From contig CP116227.1 of assembly GCA_038184435.1 (NCBI GenBank), positions 1,889,501-1,953,500 on the forward strand: a stretch of DNA of 64,000 nucleotides, given 5' to 3'. The notes beneath the pieces are model-generated. The model did no database searches. It was not told the origin of the DNA and was given only the letters and a program-made list of their open reading frames with translations. Positions 47,224-55,378 of the stretch are shown here, in pieces. Position 1 is the first letter of the stretch, and every line of letters begins with the position of its first letter. A program made the translations under genes and the position numbers. The DNA comes from Nocardioides alkalitolerans (lineage in GTDB: Bacteria; Actinomycetota; Actinomycetes; Propionibacteriales; Nocardioidaceae).

Positions 47224-47724
47224 ATGACGCAGTCCAGCGACACCGATGTCATCTGGCTGACCGCCGATGCCCACGAGAAGCTGGTGGCCGAGCTGGAGCA
47301 CCTGAAGGGCCCCGCGCGTCAGGAGATCGTCGAGCGCATCTCCGCTGCTCGCGACGAGGGGGACCTCAAGGAGAACGGCGGCTACCACGCGGCGCGCGAG
47401 GAGCAGGGCAAGCTCGAGGGACGCATCCGCCAGCTCGAGGACATGCTGGCGAAGGCCCAGGTCGGCGAGACCCCGGCCGACGACGGCATCGTCGAGCCCG
47501 GCATGAAGGTCACCTACAAGTTCGTCGGCGACGACGACGAGGCCGAGGAGTTCCTGCTCGGCGCCCGGGAGATCGAGCCCGAGGGCCTCAAGGTCTACTC
47601 GCCGCAGTCGCCGCTCGGCGGTGCGATCCTCGGCGCCAAGAAGGGCGACGAGGTCAGCTACGAGGCGCCGAACGGCAAGACCCTCAAGGTCGTCATCCTC
47701 GACGCGACGCCCTACACGGGCTGA
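47224..47724 (+). CDS. greA: transcription elongation factor GreA
   Basis: 166 aa from ATG 47224, which has AGGAGAGG 4 nt upstream; the frame continues above but lacks a site. The N-terminal coiled coil holds GDLKENGGYHAAREEQGKLEGR, with the acidic tip residues Asp and Glu that reach into the RNA polymerase channel. The FKBP-like C-terminal domain ends with SPLGGAILGAKKGDEVSYEAPN. It rescues backtracked RNA polymerase by stimulating transcript cleavage. It is convergent with ilvA. Confidence 0.97.
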   Translation: MTQSSDTDVIWLTADAHEKLVAELEHLKGPARQEIVERISAARDEGDLKENGGYHAAREEQGKLEGRIRQLEDMLAKAQVGETPADDGIVEPGMKVTYKFVGDDDEAEEFLLGAREIEPEGLKVYSPQSPLGGAILGAKKGDEVSYEAPNGKTLKVVILDATPYTG

Positions 47725-47745
47725 CCCGCACGTCCTCCCCCGGTC

Positions 47746-48963
47746 CTACCAGGGCTGGGTGACCCGGAGGCCCTGCTCACCGAGCCTGGTGAGCAGGGCC
47801 TCCGTGTGTGCGGGGCCCCGCGTCTCCAGCTGCACGCGCACCTGCACCTCGTCGACCCCGAGCGCCGGCGAGGTGCGCTCGTGGGCCACCTCGAGCACGT
47901 TGGCCCCGGCGGCCGCCAGCTCGGCCAGCAGCCCGGCGAGACCGCCGGGGCTGTCGCTGAGGGTGACGCGCAGGAAGAGGTAGCGGCCCGCTGCCGCCAT
48001 GCCGTGCCGGATCACCCGGCCCATGAGCAACGGGTCGATGTTGCCGCCCGAGAGCACGGCGACCGCCGGGGTCGCGAAGCGTCCGGGGTGCTCCAGGAGG
48101 GCCGCCACGGCGACCGCACCGGCCGGTTCCACGACGAGCTTGGCGCGCTCGAGCAGACCGACGAGCGCGCGCGAGATGCCCTCCTCGCTCACCGTGACGA
48201 CGTCGTCCACCTGGGCCTGCACGACGGCGAAGGGGACCTCGCCCGGGCAGCCCACGGCGATGCCGTCGGCCATCGTGGTCATCGCGCCGGCCGGCGTGGG
48301 CACGCCGCGGGAGAGCGACGCCGGGAACGCGGCGGCCCCCTCGGCCTGCACCCCCACGACACGTACGTCGGGGCGTCGGCCCTTCACGGCGACCGCGATG
48401 CCCGCGACGAGACCGCCGCCGCCGGTGGGCACGAGCACGGTGGCGGCCTCCGGCAGCTGGTCGACGATCTCGAGGCCGCAGGTGCCCTGGCCGGTGACCA
48501 CGTCGACGTGGTCGAAGGGGTGGATCAGCACCGCCCCGGTGCGCTCCGCGTGCTCGCGGGCCGCGACGAGGGCGTCGTCGACGTAGCGGCCGGCGAAGAC
48601 GACCTCCGCGCCGTACCCCCGCGTCGCCCGCTCCTTGGGGATGGGGGCGCCCTCGGGCATGTAGACCCGGGCGGAGATCCCCAGCATCCGCGCGGCCAGG
48701 GCCACGCCCTGCGCGTGGTTGCCCGCCGAGGCGGCGACGACCCCGGCCGCGCGCTCCTCGGGGGAGAGCCGGGCCATGCGGAGGTAGGCGCCGCGGATCT
48801 TGAAGGACCCGGTGCGCTGCAGGTTCTCGGCCTTGAGCCACACCGGGCCGCCGACCAGGTCGGCGAGCCACCGGGACTCCTCCATCGGCGTGCGGGTGAC
48901 GACGTCGGAGAGCACCGCGTGGGCGGCCTCGACGTCCGCCAGCGTGACGGTCGGGATGGTCAT
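47746..48963 (-). CDS. ilvA: threonine ammonia-lyase (biosynthetic, with ACT domain)
   Basis: 405 aa from ATG 48963. The PLP Lys is in RTGSFKIRGAYLRM and the phosphate-binding loop is VPTGGGGLVAGIAV. SAGNHAQGVALAA and a C-terminal ACT-like domain (about 330-405, YLFLRVTLSDSPGGLAGLLAEL) indicate allosteric control by isoleucine/valine. It deaminates threonine to 2-oxobutyrate. The last codons form half of a perfect 16-bp hairpin that probably ends both this gene and greA. Confidence 0.95.
   Translation of the reverse strand: MTIPTVTLADVEAAHAVLSDVVTRTPMEESRWLADLVGGPVWLKAENLQRTGSFKIRGAYLRMARLSPEERAAGVVAASAGNHAQGVALAARMLGISARVYMPEGAPIPKERATRGYGAEVVFAGRYVDDALVAAREHAERTGAVLIHPFDHVDVVTGQGTCGLEIVDQLPEAATVLVPTGGGGLVAGIAVAVKGRRPDVRVVGVQAEGAAAFPASLSRGVPTPAGAMTTMADGIAVGCPGEVPFAVVQAQVDDVVTVSEEGISRALVGLLERAKLVVEPAGAVAVAALLEHPGRFATPAVAVLSGGNIDPLLMGRVIRHGMAAAGRYLFLRVTLSDSPGGLAGLLAELAAAGANVLEVAHERTSPALGVDEVQVRVQLETRGPAHTEALLTRLGEQGLRVTQPW
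47766..47803. terminator. bidirectional terminator inside the 3' end of ilvA
   Basis: GGAGGCCCTGCTCACC and GGTGAGCAGGGCCTCC form a perfect 16-bp stem with a 6-nt loop, lying wholly within the last codons of ilvA and 42 bp after the greA stop. Confidence 0.75.
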
Positions 48964-48970
48964 CCCGCGA

Positions 48971-50395
48971 TCATTCCGGACGACCGCCCACGACGTCGAA
49001 GTCGCCGACGGTGCCGGGGTCCTCGCCGAGCTCCTCCCCCATGTCGTCGTCACCGGTCGGCGGTGGTGGCGCGGTCTCGTCGGCGAGGTGCAGCACGACG
49101 GCGTTGACCGCCGCGGCCAGCGGTACGGCGATGAGGGCGCCGGCCACGCCGGCGACGAGCACGCCGATGCCGATCGCGACGATGACGCCGAGCGGGTGCA
49201 CGGAGACGAAGCGGCCCATGAGGAACGGCTGGAGGATGTGGCCCTCGATCTGCTGCACGAGGATGACGCCGCCCAGCATGAGGAGGGCGACGAGCGGTCC
49301 CTGGTCCACCAGGGCGACGAGCACGGCCACGGAGCCGGCGATGGTCGCCCCGATCATGGGCACGAAGGCACCGATGAAGACGAGCACGCCGATCGCGGCC
49401 ACGAGCGGCACGTCGAGGACCAGGGCGACGATCATGATGCCGACGGCGTCGACGAGGGCGACGATGACGGTGGCGCGCATGAACTGCGTCAGCGACACCC
49501 ACGCGACCCGGCCCGAGCTGTCGATCTGCTCGCGCGCGCCCTTGGGGGCCAGCCGCACGCACCACGACCAGATGCGCGGGCCGTCGGCGAGGAAGAAGAA
49601 CGACGCGAACAGCACGATGAAGAAGCCGGCCGCGATGTGCGTCAGCGTCGTGCCGACCTCGGTCACCTGCCGCACGAGCTGCTGGTTGTCCCCGGACTCC
49701 GTGAGGTACTGCTGGGCCTGCTTGATGTAGCCGTCGATCTGGGAGTCGGAGGCGTTGAGCGGCCCGTCCTTCAGCCACGTGCGCACCTCACCGAGCCCCA
49801 TGACGACCTTGTCGGCGAGGTCGGTCATGCCGTCGATCACCTGCTGGCTCACGAAGGTGATGAGCAGGGCGATGAAGCCGAGGCCGCCGACGACCACGAG
49901 GATCGCCGAGAGGCTGGCAGGGACCCGGATCCGGCGGCCCCACCGCACGACGGGGTGGCCGAGCGAGGCGACGAGCAGGGCGATGAGCAGCGGAAGGGTG
50001 ACGACCCGGACCTGCCAGAACGCGTAGACCAGCACCACGGTGGCGGCCGCGATGACGAGGAAGCGCCACGCCCACGCGGCCGCGAGGTCGAGGCCCCACG
50101 GCACCTCGGCGCGGGCGAGGTTGGACTCCCCCGCGGCGATCGGGAGCGGCGCGGCACCGACCGGCCGTCGCTCGGCGCGGGCGGCCGCCCACTGCGCGGT
50201 GAGCTGTGCGCGGAGGTCGCGACGCAGCGCCTCCTCGTGCTGGCGCTCCTCGTCGCGGCTGCGCCGTGCGAGCAGCGCCGCGAGACGACGTCGCAGCTCG
50301 CCCACCTCGCCGTCGTCCGGCTCCTTCGTCACGGGGTCGCCAGTCGGCTCCCGCCCGTCCTCGACCTGCTCGCCGGCGGTCCTGTCCCCGTCCAC
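48971..50395 (-). CDS. AI-2E family (PerM-like) permease
   Basis: 474 aa from GTG 50395; TAACGT ends 7 nt upstream. An 85-aa charged N-terminal tail (LRRRLAALLARRSRDEERQ) precedes eight or so membrane segments. FFFLADGPRIW, GAFVPMIGATIAGSVAVLVAL and QQIEGHILQPFLMGR are AI-2E/PerM motifs. The C-terminal tail is acidic. Members export small molecules or work as Na+/H+ antiporters; the substrate is unknown. It ends 7 bp before the ilvA start codon in the same direction. Confidence 0.9.
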   Translation of the reverse strand: MDGDRTAGEQVEDGREPTGDPVTKEPDDGEVGELRRRLAALLARRSRDEERQHEEALRRDLRAQLTAQWAAARAERRPVGAAPLPIAAGESNLARAEVPWGLDLAAAWAWRFLVIAAATVVLVYAFWQVRVVTLPLLIALLVASLGHPVVRWGRRIRVPASLSAILVVVGGLGFIALLITFVSQQVIDGMTDLADKVVMGLGEVRTWLKDGPLNASDSQIDGYIKQAQQYLTESGDNQQLVRQVTEVGTTLTHIAAGFFIVLFASFFFLADGPRIWSWCVRLAPKGAREQIDSSGRVAWVSLTQFMRATVIVALVDAVGIMIVALVLDVPLVAAIGVLVFIGAFVPMIGATIAGSVAVLVALVDQGPLVALLMLGGVILVQQIEGHILQPFLMGRFVSVHPLGVIVAIGIGVLVAGVAGALIAVPLAAAVNAVVLHLADETAPPPPTGDDDMGEELGEDPGTVGDFDVVGGRPE

Positions 50396-50402
50396 CCGCG
50401 CC

Positions 50403-50408
50403 ACGTTA
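50403..50408 (-). promoter_or_regulatory. -10 element of leaderless promoter (AI-2E permease)
   Basis: TAACGT on the minus strand with 7 nt to the GTG at 50395. It overlaps the stop codon of the gene upstream. Confidence 0.5.
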
Positions 50409-51803
50409 CGTTGCCGGACCGGCCGCGAGGGAACGGACCAGGGAACGTGCCACCTCCGGGTGGTCCGCGGCCAGCAGACCGACGGCGGCGAGCACGTAGG
50501 AGGCGTCGATCCCCATCCGGGGCGCGACGGGCACGAGCCACCCACCGGGCCCCGTCCCGATGTCGCCGGTGGCGGCGCGGAGCACGGCGCGGGACCGGTC
50601 GGCGCCGGCGTGCCGCAACACCCCGCCGGACCCGACGAGCAGCGCGGCCTCCCGCAGGTCGGTGCCCCCGCCGTCGGTGCGGTCGCGGTCCACGAAGCGC
50701 CCGGCGTGGCGCCGTACGGCTGTGCGCACGGCGACCTCCGCGATGCGCAGGTCCAGGGCCTGGTCCTCGGGGATCGCGGGCAGCAGTGCGGGGTCGTCGG
50801 CACGGCGCTGCGCGGCCGCGACCAGCGCCGGGTCGTGGGTCACCCCCGGGTCGTCCGCCGCCGCGACGGTCGACGGCGCGGACCACCGCATGCCGAGGTC
50901 GCCCTCGACCGTGCGGTTGAGCCGCGTGCGGGCGACGACCTCGCGGCTCGCGTGCTCCGGGTCGACCTCGGTGGCGGAGTAGACGTCGGTCGTCGCGCCG
51001 CCGACGTCCACGACGACGACGTCGCCCACGACGTCGGCGAGCAGGGCCACGCCGTCGAGCACGAGGTCGGGGGTGGCGCCGCGGAGCAGCCGCGGGAGCT
51101 CGGGCCGGCGGCTCAGGCGACGTCCGCCGATGACGTGCGCGAGGAAGAGCTCGCGCACGCGGGCCCGCGCGGAGGCGGGCGCGAGCACGCCGATGCGCGG
51201 CACGACGTTGCCCGCCGTGCGGTGCGCCAGCCCGGCCTCCTCGAGCACCGCGGCCGCGGCCGGCGCCGCGTCGACGTTGCCGGCCACGACGACCGCTCCG
51301 TCCCACCCCTGACGTGCCAGCGCGGCGAGCACCCGCGCGCCCTCGACGAGGGGCGTCGGGTTGCCGCCGTCCGTGCCGCCGGTGAGCAGCACGACGTCCG
51401 GACGGGCCGCGGCCAGCGCACGGGCGTCCGCGCCGTCCTGGGCCAGCGCGTGCACGGCGACGACGCGGCCGCCGCTGGAGAGCGCCACCCGGCGACCGGC
51501 CTCGGCCGTCACCAGCGCCTCGTTGCCGAGCACGCCGATCCGGAGGCCACCGCCGGCCGACGAGCAGGCGAGCACGACGACGTCGTCCGCCCCCGGGTCG
51601 AAGGCGTGCTGCGTGCGGAGGGCGGCCAGGCACGCGTCGTACCCGTCGAGGAGGTCGCCGCGGCCCGACGCGTCGGGGAGCGTCGTGGGGTGGCTCGCGC
51701 TCGCGAGGACCGTGCCGGCGGGCCCGGCGCCGCCGTCGGCCAGCGCGACGAGCAGCGCCTTGGTGAAGGTGGAGCCGAGGTCGACGCAGACCGCCAGGTT
51801 CAC
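50406..51803 (-). CDS. MutL/GlmL-family ASKHA ATPase
   Basis: 465 aa from GTG 51803 (GTGA overlap with metB). The actin/hexokinase ATPase motifs are visible: VCVDLGSTFTKALLVAL (phosphate 1), VLLTGGTDGGNPTPLVEGA, and VVVVDVGGATTDVYSATE (phosphate 2). This family includes GlmL/MutL, which reactivates B12-dependent glutamate mutase. No glmE/glmS genes accompany it here; instead it follows metB. It may serve a distant B12 enzyme or have another role. Confidence 0.85.
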   Translation of the reverse strand: MNLAVCVDLGSTFTKALLVALADGGAGPAGTVLASASHPTTLPDASGRGDLLDGYDACLAALRTQHAFDPGADDVVVLACSSAGGGLRIGVLGNEALVTAEAGRRVALSSGGRVVAVHALAQDGADARALAAARPDVVLLTGGTDGGNPTPLVEGARVLAALARQGWDGAVVVAGNVDAAPAAAAVLEEAGLAHRTAGNVVPRIGVLAPASARARVRELFLAHVIGGRRLSRRPELPRLLRGATPDLVLDGVALLADVVGDVVVVDVGGATTDVYSATEVDPEHASREVVARTRLNRTVEGDLGMRWSAPSTVAAADDPGVTHDPALVAAAQRRADDPALLPAIPEDQALDLRIAEVAVRTAVRRHAGRFVDRDRTDGGGTDLREAALLVGSGGVLRHAGADRSRAVLRAATGDIGTGPGGWLVPVAPRMGIDASYVLAAVGLLAADHPEVARSLVRSLAAGPAT

Positions 51804-52972
51804 CCGGCGACCCGCTCCAGGGCCTGGTCGAGGTCGGCGATCAGGTCGGCGCCGGTCTCGATGCCCACGGAGAGGCGTACGAGGTCGCCCGGCACCTCGA
51901 GCTCCGTGCCGGCGACCGACGCGTGCGTCATGCGGCCCGGGTGCTCGACGAGGGACTCGACGCCGCCGAGCGACTCCCCGAGGGTGAACAGCTCGGTGGC
52001 GGCGCAGAGGTCGAGCGCGGCCTGCTCGCCCGCGGCGACGCGGAAGGAGACGATGCCGCCGAAGCGCTTCATCTGGCGGGCGGCCACGGCGTGGCCGGGG
52101 TGAGACTCCAGGCCCGGGTAGATCACCTCGGCCACGGCCGGGTGGGCCGCCAGGTGCGCGGCGACGAGCTCGGCGTTGTCGCAGTGCCGCTCCATGCGCA
52201 GCGCCAGCGTGCGGAGGCCCCGCAGCACCAGCCACGAGTCGAACGGCCCGGCGACGCCGCCGATGGAGTTCTGGAAGAACGCCAGCTGCTCGGCGACCTC
52301 GAGGTCGCGCACGACGAGGGCGCCGCCGACGACGTCGGAGTGACCGCCGGCGTACTTCGTCGTCGAGTGCACGACCACGTCGGCACCCAGGGTCAGGGGC
52401 TGCTGCAGGTACGACGAGGCGAAGGTGTTGTCGACGACGAGGAGCGCACCGGCCTCGTGGGCCACGCCCGCCAGCGCCTCGATGTCGCCGATGGAGAGCA
52501 GCGGGTTGGTCGGCGTCTCGACCCACACGAGCTTGGTGGCACCCGGCCGGACGGCCGCGCGGACGGCGTCGACGTCCGAGACGGGCGCCGGCGTGTGCTC
52601 GAGGCCCCACGGGCGGGCGACCTTGTCGACGAGACGGTAGGTGCCGCCGTACGCGTCGTCGGGGATGACCACGTGGTCGCCGGGCCGGGCGAGGGCACGC
52701 AGGAGCGTGTCCTCCGCCGCCAGCCCGGACGCGAACGCAAAGCCCCGCTCCCCCTCCTCGAGGGCGGCGAGGTTGGCCTCCAGCGCGGTGCGGGTCGGGT
52801 TGCCGGAGCGGCTGTACTCATAGCCGTTCCGCATCCCGCCCACGCCGTCCTGCTTGTAGGTCGAGGTCGCGTAGATGGGCGGGATCACCGCACCGGTCGT
52901 CGGGTCGGGCTCGTAGCCCGCGTGGATGGCGCGGGTCTCGAAGCCGTGCTTGCCGCTCTGCTCGCTGCTCAC
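51800..52972 (-). CDS. metB: cystathionine gamma-synthase
   Basis: 390 aa from GTG 52972, supported by TAGGCT 7 nt upstream. FETRAIHAGYEPDPTTGAV and PPIYATSTYKQDGVG at the start, the PLP Lys in HSTTKYAGGHSDVVGG and GLESHPGHAVAARQM near the end. It joins O-succinyl- or O-acetylhomoserine to cysteine in methionine synthesis. It could also act as cystathionine gamma-lyase or O-acylhomoserine sulfhydrylase; these paralogues are hard to separate by eye. Its stop is coupled to the GlmL-like gene. Confidence 0.93.
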   Translation of the reverse strand: MSSEQSGKHGFETRAIHAGYEPDPTTGAVIPPIYATSTYKQDGVGGMRNGYEYSRSGNPTRTALEANLAALEEGERGFAFASGLAAEDTLLRALARPGDHVVIPDDAYGGTYRLVDKVARPWGLEHTPAPVSDVDAVRAAVRPGATKLVWVETPTNPLLSIGDIEALAGVAHEAGALLVVDNTFASSYLQQPLTLGADVVVHSTTKYAGGHSDVVGGALVVRDLEVAEQLAFFQNSIGGVAGPFDSWLVLRGLRTLALRMERHCDNAELVAAHLAAHPAVAEVIYPGLESHPGHAVAARQMKRFGGIVSFRVAAGEQAALDLCAATELFTLGESLGGVESLVEHPGRMTHASVAGTELEVPGDLVRLSVGIETGADLIADLDQALERVAG

Positions 52973-52979
52973 CCGCCCG

Positions 52980-52985
52980 AGCCTA
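52980..52985 (-). promoter_or_regulatory. -10 element of leaderless promoter (metB)
   Basis: TAGGCT on the minus strand with 7 nt to the GTG at 52972. Confidence 0.5.
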
Positions 52986-53057
52986 CGACGGGAAGGTCCG
53001 CGGGCCTCGCGGTGTTGGGCATCATTGGACGACACCGTCGAGACCCGGGAGGACCCG

Positions 53058-53702
53058 TTGTTGTTCGGATCCAGCACCAAGACCACGCTCCCCACGCCCG
53101 ACAAGGCCCTCGCGGGTCGGGACGAGCCGTGGTTCACGCTCGGCGAGCACGTCGTGCTCGGCACCCCGGTCGTGACCGACGACGTGCCCGACGGGCTCGA
53201 GGTCGCCGTGTTCGGCCTCGGGTGCTTCTGGGGCGCCGAGGAGATCTACTGGCAGAAGGACGGCGTGTGGTCCACGTCGGTCGGCTACGCCGGTGGCTAC
53301 ACGCCGCACCCGTCCTACGAGGAGGTCTGCAGCGGGCGGACGGGCCACACCGAGGCCGTCCGGATCGTGTTCGACCCGGCCCGCATCTCGTTCGCCGACC
53401 TCGTGAAGACCTTCTTCGAGGTCCATGACCCCACGCAGGGCATGCGGCAGGGCAACGACGTCGGCACGCAGTACCGCTCGGCGATCTACTACACGACGCC
53501 GGAGCAGGAGACGACCGCGCGCGAGCTCACCGACGTGTACGCCGCGGAGCTGCGCCGCCAGCGCCTCGGGGACGTGACCACGGAGATCAAGCCGGCGGGC
53601 GACTACTACTACGCGGAGCCGGTGCACCAGCAGTACCTGGCGAAGAACCCGAACGGCTACCGCTGCCACGCCAACACGGGTGTGCGGTTCCCTCAGGTGT
53701 GA
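53058..53702 (+). CDS. msrA: peptide-methionine (S)-S-oxide reductase
   Basis: 214 aa from TTG 53058; GGGAGG lies 5 nt before it, and a second TTG at 53061 would also fit. The catalytic GCFWGAEEIYWQ and later GYAGGYTPHPSYEEVCSGRTGH and QYRSAIYY are diagnostic. It reduces methionine-S-sulfoxide. The 40-aa N-terminal extension (about residues 7-45) is typical of the longer actinobacterial form. It is divergent from metB and convergent with psd, and complements msrB at 22.9 kb. Confidence 0.94.
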   Translation: MLFGSSTKTTLPTPDKALAGRDEPWFTLGEHVVLGTPVVTDDVPDGLEVAVFGLGCFWGAEEIYWQKDGVWSTSVGYAGGYTPHPSYEEVCSGRTGHTEAVRIVFDPARISFADLVKTFFEVHDPTQGMRQGNDVGTQYRSAIYYTTPEQETTARELTDVYAAELRRQRLGDVTTEIKPAGDYYYAEPVHQQYLAKNPNGYRCHANTGVRFPQV

Positions 53703-53708
53703 GCCTGT

Positions 53709-53799
53709 CCCGGGACGGGCTGTCCCGGGCCGGCGGGCGTAGTCCCTGACGTTTCTGACCGTTGGATCGATCCAGAACGACCGAAAGGTCAGGGACTAC
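53709..53799. terminator. double hairpin between msrA and psd
   Basis: CCCGGGAC/GTCCCGGG with a 5-nt loop at 53709-53729, immediately after the msrA stop. A larger imperfect hairpin has arms GTAGTCCCTGAC/GTCAGGGACTAC (53739-53750, 53788-53799) and an inner TTTC/GAAA and GGAT/ATCC. It separates two convergent genes. Confidence 0.8.
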
Positions 53800-53826
53800 C
53801 CACGGACGGCCGGAACCGCGCGACCG

Positions 53827-54411
53827 TCAGCGCGCGATGACGGTCTCGCCGGCCCGCACGCGGATGCCCTCGGCGACGGCCGGCTCCACGCCCTCCGGCA
53901 GGAGCAGGTCGACGCGGGAGCCGAAGCGGATCAGCCCGATGCGGTCACCGCGCGCGACCTCGGCGCCTGCACCGACGTAGGGCACGATGCGGCGCGCGGC
54001 GGCGCCGGAGAACTGCACCATCTCGAGCTCCCCGTGGGGGGTGTCGAGGGTCCACTCCATCCGCTCGTTGACGTGCGCGTCGTCGGCGAAGGCGAGCTTG
54101 TGGGGTCCCTCGACGTGGGTCTGCGTCACCACGGTCGCGTCGCAGGGCATCCGCGTGACGTGCACGTTGTAGAGCGCGAGGTAGGTCGAGACGAACCAGC
54201 GGCCGTCCCGGAGCTCGACCTGCCGGACCAAGCCGTCGGCCGGGGCCAGCAGGCCCTGTCCCTCCGCCGCGCGCTCGGGGTCGCGGAAGAACGCGGTCAT
54301 GCCCGTGGCGAGCGCGAGCGCGCCGACCCGGGGCAGCCCCCGCAGGACGAGCGGCGGGAGCCAGGAGAGGCCGATCCACCAGGGTGTGCCGCGGGCGGGT
54401 GCGAGAGCCAT
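53827..54411 (-). CDS. psd: phosphatidylserine decarboxylase, short (proenzyme) form
   Basis: 194 aa from ATG 54411. RDPERAAEGQGLLAPADGLV, YNVHVTRMP and the C-terminal RFGSRVDLLLPEGV, where Gly-Ser is the self-cleavage site that creates the pyruvoyl group, mark the short Psd family. One or two hydrophobic segments at residues 15-40 anchor it. It makes phosphatidylethanolamine. pssA lies 26 bp upstream in the same direction, so consecutive steps are encoded together. Confidence 0.95.
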   Translation of the reverse strand: MALAPARGTPWWIGLSWLPPLVLRGLPRVGALALATGMTAFFRDPERAAEGQGLLAPADGLVRQVELRDGRWFVSTYLALYNVHVTRMPCDATVVTQTHVEGPHKLAFADDAHVNERMEWTLDTPHGELEMVQFSGAAARRIVPYVGAGAEVARGDRIGLIRFGSRVDLLLPEGVEPAVAEGIRVRAGETVIAR

Positions 54412-54437
54412 GCGGCTCAGTCTCCCAGGCGGCGACC

Positions 54438-55226
54438 TCAGCGCTGCTGGTGGGCCAGCCGCAGCCGAAGGCGACGCCGGGCCTCGCGGTCGGCGTCGAC
54501 GTCCTCGTCGTCGTCGGCGCGCCCGCGCGAGCGGGCGGCCAGCACGGGGAGCACGAGCAGCACGAGCACCCACGTGGCGGCGACGACCAGGGTCGGCTGC
54601 ACGGCGTCGAACGCGGCCAGCGCGGCGAGCACCCAGCCGCCGATCGCGAGCGGCAGCATGTCGCGCCCCTGGTGGGGGAACCGCAGCCGCGACACCATGA
54701 GGGCGCCGACCAGCAGCAGCACGAGCCCGAGCAGCAGCGGGTCGACCGTGGTGTACGCCGCGGAGACGGCCAGCAGCGCCGCCAGCGGCGAGGGCAGTCC
54801 GACGAAGTCGGTGTCCTCGTCGCGCACCGCGCAGAAGTCCGCCAGGCGCAGGAGCGCCGCGGAGAGGTAGACGAGGAAGCCGGCCACGGCGACCGCCACC
54901 TCGAGGTCGCTGCCACCGCCGGCGAGGGCGATGGTGACGAGCAGGGCGGCGGGCACGAGACCGAAGGTGATGCCGTCGCTCAAGGAGTCGAGCTGGCCGC
55001 CCAGCGACGAGCCGCCGAACCTGCGCGCCGTGGCGCCGTCGAGGCTGTCGAAGACGGTGCCGAGCACGAGCAGCAGCGACACCAGCTGCAGCGTCGACAG
55101 GCCCGCCCAGACGTCCTCGGCGTAGCCCGCGCAGACCAGCGTCAGCAGTGCGATCGCGCCGCAGGACGCGTTGCCGAGCGTGAAGGCATCGGGAACGCAG
55201 GGCCGGGTGATCCCCCACATCCTCAT
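54438..55226 (-). CDS. pssA: CDP-diacylglycerol-serine O-phosphatidyltransferase
   Basis: 262 aa from ATG 55226, with AGGAGGGG 8 nt upstream. The CDP-alcohol phosphotransferase motif D-G-x2-A-R-x8-G-x3-D-x3-D is present as DGATARRF, GGQLDSLSD. About seven membrane segments follow and the C-terminal tail is charged. It makes phosphatidylserine from CDP-DAG and serine; Psd then decarboxylates it. It is divergent from the ABC1 kinase gene. Confidence 0.93.
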   Translation of the reverse strand: MRMWGITRPCVPDAFTLGNASCGAIALLTLVCAGYAEDVWAGLSTLQLVSLLLVLGTVFDSLDGATARRFGGSSLGGQLDSLSDGITFGLVPAALLVTIALAGGGSDLEVAVAVAGFLVYLSAALLRLADFCAVRDEDTDFVGLPSPLAALLAVSAAYTTVDPLLLGLVLLLVGALMVSRLRFPHQGRDMLPLAIGGWVLAALAAFDAVQPTLVVAATWVLVLLVLPVLAARSRGRADDDEDVDADREARRRLRLRLAHQQR

Positions 55227-55378
55227 CGTCGTTCCCCTCCTGGTGGCGCGTGCATCGGGGCAACGGTAGGTGCAGAAGGCGTCCAGTGCGCGATCCGCGA
55301 CACTTCTCACCCCCGTTCTCACCCGCCCGGGGCCGTGGGCGGGGCCCGTCGTTCGGTGCCGTGGTCCACCATGGAGGG

